A stretch of DNA of 64,000 bases, from contig NW_006495906.1 in NCBI RefSeq assembly GCF_000471905.2, positions 1,220,757-1,284,756 of the forward strand, given 5' to 3'. Source of the DNA: Amborella trichopoda (Eukaryota > Streptophyta > Magnoliopsida > Amborellales > Amborellaceae). The position numbers and the translations under genes were made by a program. The notes beneath the pieces are model-generated. The model did no database searches. It was not told the origin of the DNA and was given only the letters and a program-made list of their open reading frames with translations. Shown one piece after another: positions 42,681-57,500 of this stretch (the stretch's first letter is position 1; every line of letters starts with the position of its first letter).

Positions 42681-43280
42681 CCATGATCCACGACCCTAAA
42701 CTGCACAGCCTCTGTTCATACTGCATGACCCTAAACTGCTCCGTCAAGATCCCTACTGCATTACCCTAAACTTATCTGTCTCGGTCCATACTGCATGACC
42801 CTAAACTGGTCAACCACGGTCCGTACTGCATGACCCTAAACTACTCAGCCTTCGGTCCATACTGCGGGGCCCTAAACTCTATGGCCTTGGTTCCTATTGC
42901 ATGACCCAAAACTGCTAGGTCTCGGTCCATACATCATGACGCTAAATCACTCAGCCTCGGCCCATAATGCCTGACCCTAAACCGCTCAGCCAGGGTCCAT
43001 ACTGCATGACCCTAAGCTGCTCAAGCACGATCCGTACTACATGATCCTATACTGCTCAGGCTCGACCCATATTGCATGATCCTAAATTGCTCAGGCTCGA
43101 CCCATATTGCATGATCCTAAACTGAGCAGCCTCAGTCCACACTGCATGACCCTTAACTGCTCAACCTTGATCCATGCTTCACGACCCTAAACCACTGCCT
43201 AGGTCCATACTGCACGACCCTATACTGCACAGCATGGGTCCATACTGCATGACTCTAAACGTCTAAGCCTCGACCGTACT
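42681..43280 (+). repeat. higher-order block, copy 1
   Basis: About 17 monomers with recognisable landmarks in order: GATCCACGACC, GCATTACCC, CAACCACGGTCCGTAC, CTAAACTCTATGGCC then GGTTCCTA, GCTAGGTC with TACATCATGAC, AATGCCTGACC, CAGGCTCGACCCATATTGC, ATGCTTCACGACC, AGCATGGGTCC and GACTCTAAACGTC. Confidence 0.75.
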
Positions 43281-45072
43281 GCATGACCCTAAACTGCTCA
43301 ATACTTCATGACCCTAAACTGCTCAGCCTTGGTCCATACTGCATGAGCATAAATTGCTCAGCCTCGATCCATACTGCATGACCCTAAATTGCTCAGCCTC
43401 GATCCATACTGCATGATCTAAAATTGCTCCGCCATGGCCCATATTGCGTGACCGTAAACTGCTCAGCCTCGATCCGTGCTGAACTCCCTAAACTGCAATG
43501 TCTCGATCCATACTGCATAACCCTAAACTTCTCAGCCTCGATCCGTACTGCATGACCTCAACCTATTCGGCCTCAGTCCATACTGCATGACCCTAAACAG
43601 CACAGCCTCAGACCAAACTGCATGACCCTCTACTACACCGCCTGAATACATACTGCATGACTCTAAACTGCTCAGCCTCAGTCCGTATTGCATGAACCCA
43701 AACTACGCAACCTCAGTATATACTGCATAACCATAAACGGCTCGGCCACTCTCCATACTGCATGACCCTAAACGGCTTAGCCTCAGTGCATACTTCATGA
43801 CCCTAAACCGTACCGCCACGGTACATACAACACGACCTTAAACTGCACATACGTATCGACCCTAAACCTCGATACGTATTGCATGACCCTAAATTGCTCA
43901 GCCTTGGTCCATACTGCATGACTCTAACTGGTTAGCCTCGGTCCAAACTGCATGACCCTAAATCAATACTGTATGAGACTAAACTGCACAACCTCAGTCC
44001 GAGCTACACGACCCTAAACTGTACAACCAAGGTCCATATGGCAAGACCCTAAACTGCTCAGCCTCGGTCCATACTGCATGACACTAAATTGCTCAGTTCG
44101 GTTCATACTTCATGACCCTAAACTTCTCAGCCTCGATCGATACTACATGACCCTAAACTGCATAGCCTCGGTCCCTATCGCATGACCCGAAACATTTCAA
44201 CCACGGTCCAAACTGCATGACCCTGACCAGCATAGCCTTGGTCTGTGTTGCACGACCCTAAACTGCACAGCCTTGGTTCATACTGCATGACCCTAAACAT
44301 CTCAGCCTCGGTCCATACTGCATGACCCTAAACAACTCGGCCTCGGTCCGTTTTGCATGACCCTAAACAGCACAACCTCGGTCCATGCCGCATGACCCTA
44401 AACTGCACAACCTGGGTCCATACTGTATGACCCTAAACTGTTCAACGATTGTCCCTACTGCATGACCCTAAACTGCTCAGCCACGGTCCATACTGCAAGA
44501 CCCTAAACTTCTCAGCGTCCGTCCAAACTGCATGACCTTAAACTGCACAGCCTCTGTTCTTACTACATGACCCTAAACTGCTATGCCTCAGTCCTTTCTT
44601 CTTGACCCTAAACTGCTCAGCCTCAGTCCATAATGCATGACCCTAAACAGCTCAGCCATGGTCCATATTACATGACCCTAAAATGCCCAGTCTCGATCCA
44701 TACTGCTTGACCCTGATTTGCTCATCGTCGATCAATATTGTATGACCCTAAACTGCTTAGCCATAGTCCATACTGCATGACCTTAAACTGCTCTTCAAGA
44801 CTGCATTACCTTAAACTTCTCAGGCTCAGTTCATTCTGCATGACCTTAAACTGCTCAACCTCGATCCATGATCCACGACCCTAAACAACACAGTCTCGAT
44901 CCATACTTCATGACCCTGAACTGCTCATCGTCGGTCCATACTATATGACCCTATACTGCTTAGCCACGATCCACGCTACATGATCCTAAAATGCTCCACC
45001 TCAGTCCATACTACATGACCTTAAATTGCTCAGACTGGGTTCATACAACATGACCTTAACTGCTCAGGCTCA

Positions 45073-45648
45073 GTCCATGGTCAACAACCTTAAACTGCAT
45101 AGCCTCGGTTCATACTGCATGACCCTAAACTGCTCAGCCACGGTACATACTGCATTACCCTAAACTGCTCAGCCTCAAACCATACTGTATGACCCTAACG
45201 CGGTCAACCACGGTCCGTACTGCATGACCCTAAACTGCTAAGCCTCCACCTATCGCATGGCCTTAAACTATACAACCTCGGTTCCTACTGCATGACCCTA
45301 AACTGTTAGGACTCGATCCCTACTTCATGACCCTAAACCACTCAGCCTCGATCCATAATGTTTGACCCTAAACTGCTTAGCCAGAGTCCATACTGCATGA
45401 CCCTAAACTGCTCAGCCACGGTTTGTACTGCACGATCCTAAACTGCTAAGGCTCAGCCCATACTGCATGACCCTAAACTGCTCAGCCTCAATCCATACTG
45501 CATGACCCTTAACTGCTCAGCCTCGATCCATGCTTCGCGACCCTAAACCCCACATTCTCAGTCCATTCTGCATGACCCTATGCTACACAGCATGGGTCCA
45601 TACAGCATGAGTCTAAACGTATCAGCCTCGGTCCGTACTGCATGACCC
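45073..45648 (+). repeat. higher-order block, copy 2
   Basis: The same landmark order as copy 1: CATGGTCAACAACC, GCATTACCC, CAACCACGGTCCGTAC, GGTTCCTAC, GTTAGGACTC with TACTTCATGAC, AATGTTTGACC, AAGGCTCAGCCCATAC, ATGCTTCGCGACC, AGCATGGGTCC and GAGTCTAAACGT. Confidence 0.75.
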
Positions 45649-46739
45649 TAAACTGCTCTACCTCGGTCCATACTGCATGACCCTAAACTGCTCAGCCTCG
45701 ATCAATATTGCATGAGCCTAAACCCCTCAGCCTTGATTCATACTGCATGACCCTAAACTGCTCTGCCTCGATCCATACTGCATGACCCGAAACTACTCCG
45801 CCATGGTCCGTACTGTGTGACTCTAAACTTCTCAGCCTCAGTCCGTACTGCACGACCCTAAACTACTTAGCCTCGTTACACGCTGCGTGACCGTAAACTG
45901 CTTAGCCTCGATCCATACTGCATGACCCTAAACTGCTCAGCCTCGATCGATACTGCATGATCCAAAACTGATAGGTCGTGGCCCATACTACATGACCGTA
46001 AACTACTCAGCGTCGGTCCATGCTGCATGACCCTAAACTGCACAGTCTCGGTCCATACTGCATGACCCTAAACTTCGTCACCCTCGGTCCATACTGCATG
46101 GGCCTTAACTACTCGGCCTCGGTCCGGACTGTATGACCCTAAACTGCACGGCCGCGGTTCATACTGCATGACCCTAAACTGCAAAGCCTCGGTCCATACT
46201 GCATGACCCTTAACGGCTTAGCCTCGGTCCATACTGCATGATCCGTAACTGCTCAGCCTCGCTCCCTACTGTATGACTCTAAACTCAGTCCATATTGCAT
46301 GCCCATAAACTGCACAGCCACGGTCCATAGTGCACGAACGTAAACTGCTCTTCCTCGATCCATACTGCATGACGTTAATCTGCTTTGCCTTGGTTCATAC
46401 TGCATGACCCTAAATTGCTCAGCTTCGGTCCATGCTCCACGACCCTAAACTGCATAACCTCAGTCTATACTACATGACCCTACCCTGCTTAGCCTCGGTA
46501 CTTACTGCATGACCTTAAACTGCTCGGCCTCGGTCCATATTGCATGACCCTAAACTGTTCAGCCTCCGTCCATGCTGCATGACCCTAAACGGCTCTGCTC
46601 GGTCCATACAGCACGACCCAAAACTTCACAGCCTCAGTTTATACTGCATGACCCTAAACTACTCCACCTCGATCCATACTGCACGACCATAAACTGCTCA
46701 GCCACAGTCCATACTACATGATCCGACTACTCAGCCTTT

Positions 46740-47100
46740 GTCCATGCTCCACGACGTAAACCGCACAGCCCTGGTACCTACTGCATGACCCTCTACTACA
46801 CAGCCTGGGCACATACTGCTTGACACTAAACTGCTCAGCCTCGTTCTGTACTGCATGACCCTAAACTGCTCAGCCTCAGTGTATGCTGCATGACCGTAAA
46901 CTTCTCTGCCACTCTCTATACTGCATGACCCTAAACGGCTTAGCCTAAGTCCATACTTCATGACCCTAAACCGTACCACTGTGGTTCATACAATACGACC
47001 TTAAACTATACAGCAATGGTCTAGATGGCAAGACCATAAACTGCTTAGCCTCGGTCCATACTGCATGACCCTCAACAAGTCAGCCTTGATCCATACCTAA
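46740..47100 (+). repeat. second type of higher-order block, copy 1
   Basis: Landmarks in order: CATGCTCCACGAC, GGTACCTACTGC, CCTCTACTACACAGCC then GGGCACATACTGC, a double monomer of standard type, CACTCTCTATACTGC, a CATACTTCATGACC monomer, ACCGTACCACTG, AATACGACCTTAAAC, GGTCTAGATGGCAAGACC and GACCCTCAAC. Confidence 0.65.
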
Positions 47101-47150
47101 ACTACTTAGCCTCGGTCCATACTGCATGCCCCAAAATTGCGCAGCTTCGG

Positions 47151-47726
47151 TCCACGATCCATGACCCCAAACTGCACAGCCTCGGTCCATACTACAAGAC
47201 CCTAAGCTGCTCTGTCACGGTCCATACTAAATTACCCTAAACTACTCAGCCTCGGTCCATACTGCATGACCCTAAACTGCTCAGCCACGTCAATACTACA
47301 TAACCCAAAACTGCTTAGCCTCGGTCCATACTGCATGCCCCTAAACTCTACAGCCTCGGTTCCTACTACATGACCCTAAACGGCTAGGCCTCGGTCCATA
47401 CTTCATGACCCTAAACTGCCCAACCTCGATCCATATTGCATGACACTAAACTGCTCAACCAAGGTCCATAATGCATAACCCTAAACTACTCAATCGTGGT
47501 CTATACTGCACGATCCTAAATTGCTCAGGCTCAGCCCATATTGCATGACCCTAAACTGCTCAAGCTTGGTCCATACTGCGTGACCCTATACTGCTCAACC
47601 TCTATCCATGCTTCACAACCCTAAACCCCATAGCCTCAGGCCATACTACACGACAATATACTGCATAGCATGGGTCCATACTGCATGACTCTAAACTTCT
47701 CTACCTCAATACGTACTGCATGACCC
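47151..47726 (+). repeat. higher-order block, copy 3
   Basis: Same landmark order: CGATCCATGACC, AAATTACCC, CTAAACTCTACAGCC with GGTTCCTAC, GCTAGGCCTC with TACTTCATGAC, AATGCATAACC, CAGGCTCAGCCCATATTGC, ATGCTTCACAACC, CCCCATAGCC, AGCATGGGTCC and GACTCTAAACTTC. Its length equals that of copy 2. Confidence 0.75.
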
Positions 47727-48930
47727 TAAATTGCTCAGCCTCGGTCCATACTGGATGACTCTAAACTGGTTAGCCTCGGTCCATACTAGATGACCCTAAA
47801 CTGCTCAACCTCGGTCAATACTGCATGAGACTAAACTGCACAGCCTCAGTCTGAGCTGCACGACTCTAAACTGTATAGCCACGGTCCATATGATAAAACC
47901 CTAAACTGCTCATCCTTTATCCATACTGCATGACACTAAACTGCTCAGCCTCGGTCTATACTACATGACCCTAAACTCGCAGCCTTGATCCATATTGCAT
48001 GAACCTAAACTGCACAGCCTCGGTCCTTACTGCATGACCCTAAACTACTCAGCCATCATCCAAACTGCATGACCCTAACCAGCACAGCCTCGATCTATGC
48101 TGCACGACCCTAAACTGCAAAGCCTTGGTACATATTGCATGACCCTAAACTTCTCTTCCTCGATCCATACTGCGCGATCCTAAACTACACAACCGCGGTC
48201 TATGCTGCATGACCGTAAACTTCACAACCTGGGTCCATATTGCATGACCCTAAACTTCTCTGTCTCGATCCATACTGCATGACCCTGAACTAATCAGCCT
48301 CGGCCCATACTATATGGCCCTAAACTGCTCAACCACTGTCCATATTGCATGACCCAATACTGCTCAGCCATAGTCCATCTGCATGACCCTAAACTGCTTA
48401 CCCTCGGTCAATACTGCATGGCCCAAAATTGTACAGCCTCGACTCTTACTGCATGACCCTAAATTTCTCGGCCTCTGTCAAAACTGCATGACCCTAAACT
48501 GCTCAGCCACGGTCCATACTGCATGACCCTAAACAGCACAGTCTCGATCATACTGCATGACCCTGAAGTGCTCATTGTCGATCCATACTACATGACCCTA
48601 AACTGCTTATCCACGGTCCATACTGCATGACCCTAAACTGCTCTACCTCGGTCCATACTGCATGACCTTAAACAGCTCAGACTCAGAAGATAGTGCATGA
48701 CCTTAAACTTCTCACCCTCGCTCCATGATCCATGACCCTAAACTGCATAGTCTTGCTCCCTATTACATGACCCTGAACTGCTCATCGTCGGTCCAGACTG
48801 TATGACCCTAAACTACTTAGCCACGGTTCATACTGCATGACCCTAAACTACTCTACCTCGGTCCATACTGCATGCCCTTAAACTTCTTAGACTCGGTTCC
48901 TATTGCATGACCTTAAACAGCTCACCCTCA

Positions 48931-49400
48931 GTCCATGATCCACGACCCTAAACTGGACAGCCTCGGTCCATACTGCATGACCCTAAAGTGCTCAGCCACG
49001 GTCCATACTACATTACCCTAAACTGCTCAGCCTCCGTCCTTATTGCATGACCCTAAACTGGTCAGCCATGATCTATATTGCATAACCCTAAACCGCTCAG
49101 CCTCGGACCATAATGCCTGACCCTAAACTGCTCAGCCAGGGTCCATATTGCATGACCTTAAACTGTTCAGCCACGGTCTGTACTACATGATCCTAAACTG
49201 CTAAGGCTCGACCCATAATGCATGACCCTAAACTGCTCAGCCTCGGTCCATATTGCATGACCCTTAACTACTCTGCCTCGATCCATGCTTCACGACCATA
49301 AACCCCATAGCCTCGGTCCATACCGCACGACCGTATACTGCACAGCATGGGTCCATACTGCGTGAGTCTAAACGTTACAGCCTCGATCCGTACTGCATGA
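48931..49400 (+). repeat. higher-order block, copy 4, shortened
   Basis: It starts GATCCACGACC and GTCCATACTACATTACCC, lacks the middle monomers with GGTTCCTAC and GCTAGGCC, and resumes at AATGCCTGACC, AAGGCTCGACCCATAATGC, ATGCTTCACGACC, CCCCATAGCC, AGCATGGGTCC and GAGTCTAAACGT. It is about three monomers shorter than copies 2 and 3. Confidence 0.65.
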
Positions 49401-50339
49401 CCCTAAACTGCTCTGCCTCGATCCATATTGTATAACCCTAAACTGCTCAGCCTCAGTCCATACTGCATGACCCTATACTACTCTGCCTCGATCCATATTG
49501 CATGACTCTAAACTGCTCTGTCTAGATCGATACTGCATGACCCGAAACTGCTCTGCCATGGTCCATACTGCATGACCATAAACTTCTCAGCCTCGATCTG
49601 TGCTGCACGACCCTAAACTGCACAGCCTCGATCCATACGGCATGACCTTAAACCTCTCTACCTCGGTCCATACTGCAAGACCCTAAACTACTAGGCCTTA
49701 GTCTATACTGCATGACCCTAAACCGCATAGCCTCGGTCCATACTGCATGACCCTAAACTGTAAAGCCTCGGTCCATAGTGTATGACCTTAAACGGCTTAG
49801 CCTCGGTCCATATTAAATGACCCACAACTGCTCAGCCTCCCCAAAACTACTCAGCCACTGTCCGTACTACATGACCATAAACTTCTCAGTCACTGTCCAT
49901 AGTGCACAAACCTAAACTGCTCTGCCTCGATCAATACTGCGTGACCCTAAACTGCTCAGCTTAGGTCCATATCGAATGACCCTAAATTGCTCAGCCTTGG
50001 TCCATGCTCCACGACCCTAAACTGCAAAGTCTCGGTCCATATTGCATGACCCTAAACTTCTCGGCCTCGGTGCTTACTACATGACCCTAAACTACTCCTA
50101 CTTGGTCCATATTGCATGACCTTAAACTGTTTAGTCTCAGTCCATGCTGCATACCCATAAACTGCTCAGCCTCGATCCATACGGCACAACCCTAAACTAC
50201 ACAGCCTTGATCCATGCTCCACAACACAAAATTGCACAGCCTCAGTTCATACTGCATGACCCTAAACTTCTTAGCCTCTATCCATACTGCATGATCGTAA
50301 ACTGGACAGCCACAATCCATATTGCATGATCCTAAACTG

Positions 50340-50720
50340 TTCATCTTGGTCCATGCACCACGACTTAAACCGCACAGCCTTGGTACCAAAAGCATGACCC
50401 TCTACTACACAACCTGGGTACATACTGCATGACTCTAAACAGTTCAACCTCGGTCCGTAGTGCATGACCCTAAACTGCTCAGCCTCGGTATACTGCATGA
50501 CGATAAACTGCTCAGCCTCTCTCCATACTACATGACCCTAAACGTCTTAGCCTCGGTTCATACATCTTGACCCTAAACCGTACCACCACGGTACATACAG
50601 CATGACCTTAAACTGTACAGCCACGGTCCAGATGGCAAGACCCTAAACTTCTCAGCCTCGGTCCATACTGCATGACCCTCAACAGCTCAGCCTCGATCCA
50701 TACTTCATGACCCTTAACTA
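50340..50720 (+). repeat. second type of higher-order block, copy 2
   Basis: Same order: CATGCACCACGAC, GGTACCAAAAGC, CCTCTACTACACAACC with GGGTACATACTGC, CTCTCTCCATACTAC, CATACATCTTGACC, ACCGTACCACCACGG, CATGACCTTAAAC, CCAGATGGCAAGACC and GACCCTCAACAGC. Confidence 0.65.
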
Positions 50721-51184
50721 CTTAGCCTCAATCCATACTGCATGCCCCTAAACTGCTCAACCTCGGTCCATGATCTATGACCCTAAACTGTATGGCCTCA
50801 GACCATACTGCATGACCTTAAGTTTCTTAGCCACACTCCATAATGCATTACCCTAAACTTCTCTACCTCAGTCCATACTGCATGACCATAAACTACTCAG
50901 CCACGGTCCATACTGCATGACCGCAAACTGCCTAGCCTTGGTCAAAACTGCATGACCTTAAACTGCTCTGCCTCGATCGATATTTCATGACCCTAAACTG
51001 TTCAACCTCGGTCCATGCTGCATGACCCTAAACATCTCTGCCTTGGTCCATACTGCATGAACTTAAACTGCACAGCTTCGGTCTGTGCTCCACCACCCTA
51101 AACTTCTTAGCCTCGATCCGTACTGCATGACTGTAGTTGCTCAGCCACTGTCCATACTGCATGATCCTAAACTACTCAGTCTTG

Positions 51185-51540
51185 GTCCATGCTCCACAAC
51201 CTAAACCGCACAGCCTAGGTACCTACTGCATGACCGTCTAGTACATAGCCTTGTTACATACTGCATGACTCTAAACTACTCAACCTCGGTCCGTACTGCA
51301 TGACCCTATACTGCTCAACCTCAATACATACTGCATAACCATAAACTGCTCAGCCTCTCTCCATACTGCATGAACCTAAACGGCTCAGCATCAGTCCATA
51401 CTGCATGACCCTAAATAGTACCGCCACGGTTCTTACAACATAACCTTAAACTATACAGTCATGGTCCAGATGGTAAGACGCTCAACTGTTAAGCCTTGTT
51501 GCCTACTGCATGACCCTCAACACCTCAGCTTCGGTCCATA
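51185..51540 (+). repeat. second type of higher-order block, copy 3
   Basis: Same order: CATGCTCCACAACC, GGTACCTACTGC, GTCTAGTACATAGCC with GTTACATACTGC, CTCTCTCCATACTGC, AATAGTACCGCCACGG, CATAACCTTAAAC, CCAGATGGTAAGACGC and GACCCTCAACACC. It lies only about 0.85 kb from copy 2, against 3.6 kb between copies 1 and 2. Confidence 0.65.
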
Positions 51541-54500
51541 GTGCATGACCGTAAACTACTTTGCCTCAGTCCATACTGCATGACCCTAAACTGCTCCGCC
51601 ATGATCCATACTGCATGACCCTAAACTGCTCAACCTCGGTCCCTACTGCATGACCCTAAACTACTTAGCCTCGCTCCATATTGTAAAACTGCTCCGCCAC
51701 TGTCCATACTGCATGACCCTAAACTACACAGCCACGGTCTGTGCTGCACAACCCTAAATCGTACTACCATCATACATATGGCAATACCCTAAAATGCTCA
51801 GCCTCTATGCATACTGCATGACCCTGAACTGCTCAGCCTAGTTCCATACTGTATGACCCTAAACGGCTCACCCTCAGTCCGTACTTCATGACCCTAAACT
51901 TCTCAGCTACCATCTATATTACATGACCCTAAACTACATAGCCTCGGTTGATACTACAAGACCCCAAACTGCTCAACCACGGTCCATAGTGCATGACCCT
52001 AAACTTCACATCCTCAGTCAGTGCTGCACAACCCTAAACTGCACAGCCCCAGTCCTTACTGCATGACCCTAAACTTCTCAGCCACAATCCATATTGTGCG
52101 AATCTATATTGTTCAGCCTCGGTCCATACTACAATACCCTAATCTGCTCAGCCTCGATCCATACTGCATGACCTTAAATTGCACAGCCTCGGTCTCTGTT
52201 GTATGACCCTAAACAGCGCAGCCTTTGTCAACAATGCATGACCTCAAATGTCTCAGCCACGGTCCATATTGCGTGACCCTAAACTGCTCAGCCTCGGTCC
52301 ATACTACATTACCCTAAACTGCTCAGCCTTGGTCCATACTACATGACCATAAACTGCTCAGTCTCGGTCCATATTGCATGACCCTAAACTGCTTTGCCAC
52401 AGTCTATACTACATGACCCTAAACTGCTCAGTCTCTGTCCAAACTGTATGACCCTAAACTGCTCAGTCACGGTCCATACTACATGACCGAAAACTACACA
52501 GCCTTCGTCCAGGCTCCAGAACCCTAAACGGCATAGCCTCAGTCCATACTGCATGACCCTAAACTGCACAACCTCAATCCGTGTTCCACGACCCTATACT
52601 GCACAGCCTCAGTCCATACTGCATATCCCTATACTGCTCAGTCTCGGACCATACTACATGACCCTAAACCTCTCAGCCCCGGTCCATACTGCATGATCTA
52701 AAACTGCTCAGCCTCCGTCCATGCTCTACGACCCTAAATCTCATAGCCTCGGTACATACTGCACAACCCTCTATTAAGCAACTTGGGTACATACTACATG
52801 ACACTAAACTACTATGCCATGGTACATACTGCATGACCCTAAACTGCTCAGCCTTGGTGCATACTGCATGCCCCTAAACTGCTCAGTCTTGGTCCGTACT
52901 GCACGACCTTATACTGCTCAGTGTCGGTCCATAATGCTGACCCTATTCTGCACTGCCTCGATCTGTGTTGCACGACCCTAAACTATACTACCATGATCCA
53001 TATGGCAACGTCCTAAACTGTTCAGCCATAGTCCATACTCCCATAAACTGCTCTGCATCTGTCCATACTGCATGACCCTAAACTTCTCCGCCTCGGTCCA
53101 TACTGCATGACCCTAAATAGCATAGCCTTGGTCCATGATCCGCGACCCTGAACTGCACAGCGTCGGTCCATACTGCATGACCCTAAACTAGTCAGCATCG
53201 ATCCTTACTGCATGACCTTAAATTTCTCTATCACCATCCATATTGTATGACCGTTAACAACTTAGCCTCGGTCCGTACTGCATGTCCCTGAACTGCTCAG
53301 CCTCTGTCCACACAGCATGACCCTAAACTGCACAGCCTCAGTTCGTGCTGCACGCCCGTAAACTGCACAGCCACGGTCCACATGGCAAGACCCTAAACTG
53401 CTCGGCCACAGTCCATACTACATGGTCCTAAATTGATCAGCCTCGATCCATACTACTTGACCATAAACTGCTCAGCCTCAGTCCATACTGCATGACCCAA
53501 ACCTGCTTCGTCACAGTCCATACTGCATGACCCTAAACTGCTCAGCCTAAGTCCGGACTCCCTAAATTGCTCAGTCACGGTCCATACTGCATGACCCTAA
53601 ACTACATAGCCTCGGTCCGTGCCCCATGACCCTAAACTGCACAGACTCAGTCAATACCGCATGACCCTAAACTTCTCAGCCTCAGACCATTCTCCATGAC
53701 CCTAAACTACTCAGCCTTGATCCATACTGCATGACCCTACACTGGTCAGCCTCGGTCCACACTACATGACCCTAAACTGCTCTGCCTCGATCTAGACTGC
53801 AGGACCCTAAACTGCTCAATAACGGCCCATACTGCTTGACCCTAAACTTCATAACCTCGATCCGTGCTCCACGACCTTAAACTGCACAACCTCAATGCAT
53901 ATTGAATGCCCCAAAATGGCTCAACCTCGAGCCATACTACATGACCCTAAATTTGTCGGCCACGGTCCAAACTGCATGAACCTAAACAATAGAGCCTCGG
54001 TCCATTCACCACGACCCTAAACTACACAGCCTCGATACCTACTGCATGACCCTCTACTACAGAGCCTGGGTACATACTGCATGACTCTAAACTACTCAGC
54101 CTCGGTCCATACTACATGACTCTAAACTGCTCAGCCCCGATCCATACTGCATATAAACTGCTCAACTTCTATCCATACCGCATGACCCTAACCTGCTTAG
54201 CCTCGGTCCGTACTCCATGACCCTAAACTTCACAGCCTCGGTCCGTGCTACATGATCCTAAACAAGTTAGCCTCGATCCATACTACATGACCCTAAACTA
54301 CATAGCCTCGATCCACACTGCATGACGCTAATCGGCTCAGCCGCAGTATACTGCATGACCCTAAATTGCTCTGCCACAGTCCATACTGCATGACCCTAAA
54401 CTGTGAAGCCTCAATCCATACTACATGATTCTAGACTACTCTGCCACGGTCTATATTGCATGACCCTAAACTGCACAGCCTTAGTCCATTTTGCATGACC

Positions 54501-57500
54501 CTAAACAGCAGAACCACGATCCATACTGCATGACCCTAAACTGCTCAGCCTACATGACCCTAAACTGCTTAGTCTCTGTCCATGTTCCACAACCCTACAC
54601 CGCATAGCCTCGGTCCATGCCGAATGACCCTTTACTGCACAGCTTGGGTCCATACTGCATGACTCTAAACTGCTCAGCCTCGGTCTTTACTGCATGACCC
54701 TAAACTGCTCAGCCTCTGCCCATACCGTATGATCTTAAACTCATACTACATGACCCTAAACAACATAGCCTCTGTCCATACTGCATGACCCTAAACTGCT
54801 CAGCCTCGGTCCCTACTGCATGCCGCTAAACTGCTCAGCCACGGTCCATAGTGCATGACCCTAAACTGGCTAGCTACGTTCCATAGTGCATGACCCTAAA
54901 TTACTCTACCTCGATCCATTCTGCATGATCCTAAACTGCTCAGCCACGGTCCATATTGCCTGACCTAAACTGCACAACCTCAGTCCTAGCTCCACGACCC
55001 TAGCATGACCCTAAACTGCATAGCATCGGTCTGTGCTACACGAACCGAAACTGCACAGCCTCAGACCATGCTACATGACCCTAACCTACTCAGCCATGGT
55101 CCATGCTGAATGACCCTAAGCTACACAGCCTCGGTCCTTGCAGCACGACCCTAAACTGCATAGCCTCGGTCCATACTGCATGACCTTAGCTGTCTTAGCC
55201 TCGATCCATACTACAAGAACTTAAACTGCACAGCCTCGGTCCATACTGAATGACCTTAAACTGCTTGGCCTCGGTCCATACTTCATGACCCTAAACTGCT
55301 TAGCCACGGTCCATACTGCATGACCCTAAACTGCACAACTTCTGTCTGTGCTCCACGACCCTAAATTGCACTGCCTCGTCCCATACTTCTTGAATATAAA
55401 CTGCCCAGCCTCGAAACATACTGCGTGACCCAAAACTTCCCAGCCTCGGTCCGTGCTGCGCGAACCTAAACTGCATAGCCTCGAACCATACTGCATGACC
55501 CTAGCTGCCCAGCCATGGTCCATACTGAATGACCCTAAGCTGCACAGCCTCGGCCCGTGCTACACGACCCTAAACTACACAGCCTCAGTCCATACTGCAT
55601 GACCTTAAACGTCTTAGCCTCGATCCATACTACATGACCATAAACTTGTTTGCCTCGGTCCATACTGCATGACCTTAAACTGCTTGGCCTAGGTCCATAC
55701 TGCATGACCCTAAACTGCTCAGCCACGGTCCATACTGCATGACCCTTAACTGTACAACCTCGGTCCGTGCTCCACGACCCTAAATTGCACTGCCTCATTC
55801 CATACTGCATGAACATAAACAGTTCAGCCTCGGTTCATACTGCATGCCCCAGAACTGCTCATCCCCGATCCATACTATATGGCCCTAAACTGCTCAGCAA
55901 CAGTCCGTACTGCTTGACCATAAGCTGCTCAGCCACGGTCCATAGTGTACGAACGTAAACTGCTCAGCCATGGTCCATACTGTTTGACCCTAACTTCATA
56001 GCCTCTATCCATACTACATGACCCTAAACTGCTGCTCCACAGTCCATACCGCAAGACTCTGAAATTCTCAGCCACAGTCCACACTGTACGACCCTGAACG
56101 GCTCAGCCACGGTCCAAACTAATTGACCCTAAACTTCTCAACCACAATACATATTGCATGACCCTAAACTTCTCAACCACAGCCCGTAGTGCATGGCCCT
56201 AAACTCTCTACCTCGGTCCATACTGCACGACCCTAAACTGCTCAGCCTCGGGCCATACTACAAGACCCTAAACTGTCCAGCGTCTGTCCATGATCCACGA
56301 CCCTGTACAGCACAGCCTCGGTCCATACTTCGTGACCCTAAATTGCCCAGACTCGGTCTATACTGCATGACCATAAACTGCTCAGCCTCGGTCCATACTG
56401 CATGACTCAAAACTGCATAGCCTCGATTTGTGCTACACGACCATAAACTACAAAACCCCAGTCCATATGGCAAGCTCCTAAATTGCTCATCCTCGGTCCA
56501 TTCTGCATGACCCTAACTTGCTCAGACTCGGTCCATACTGCAAGACCCTAAACTCCTCAGCCTCAGTCCATACTGCATGACACTAAACTGCTCAGCCTAA
56601 GTCCATACTGCATGACCCAAAACTGCTCCGCCACGATCCATACTGTATGACCCTAAACTGCTCAGCATTAGTCTGTGCTATATGACTCTAAACTGCTCAG
56701 CCACGGTCCATACTGCATAACCCTAAACTGCACAGCATCGTTTCGTGCTGCACGAACCTAAACTGCACAGCCTCGGACCATAACCCAAAACGTCTCAGCC
56801 ACTGTCCATATTGCATGACTCTAAACTGCACAGCCTCGATCCATACCACATGACCTTAAACATCTCAGCCTCGGTCCATACTGCGTGACCTTAAACTGCT
56901 CAGCCTCGATCTTTACTGTATGACCTTAAACTGCTCGGCCTCGGTCCATAATACATGACCCTAAACTGCTCAGCCACGATCCATTGTGCATGACCCTAAA
57001 CTACACAACCTCGGTCAGTGCTCCATGACCCTAAACGGACCGCCCTCGGTCCATTCTACATTATCCTAAACGGCTCTGCCTCAGTCCATACTGCATGACC
57101 CTAAACTGCTCTGACTCAGTCCATACTGTATGACCCAAAATTGTTCAGCCACGGTCCATACTGCATGATCCTGAACTTCTCAGCCTCGGTCCATAACTCA
57201 GCCTCGATCCATGCTCCACGACCCCAAACCGCATGGCCTCGGTCCATACTACATGACACCAAACTGCTCAGCCTCGGTGCTTTCTGCATGACACTAAACT
57301 GCTCCGCCTCGGTCCGTACTACATGACCCCAAACTGCCCAGCCTCGATCCATATTGCTTGACACTAAACTGCTAAGCCTTGGTCCATATTGTCTGCACAG
57401 CCTCGATACGTGTTGCACAACCCTAAACTGAACAACCACGGTCCATATGGCAAGACCCTAAACTGCTCAGCCTCAGTGCATATTGCATGACCCTAAACTG

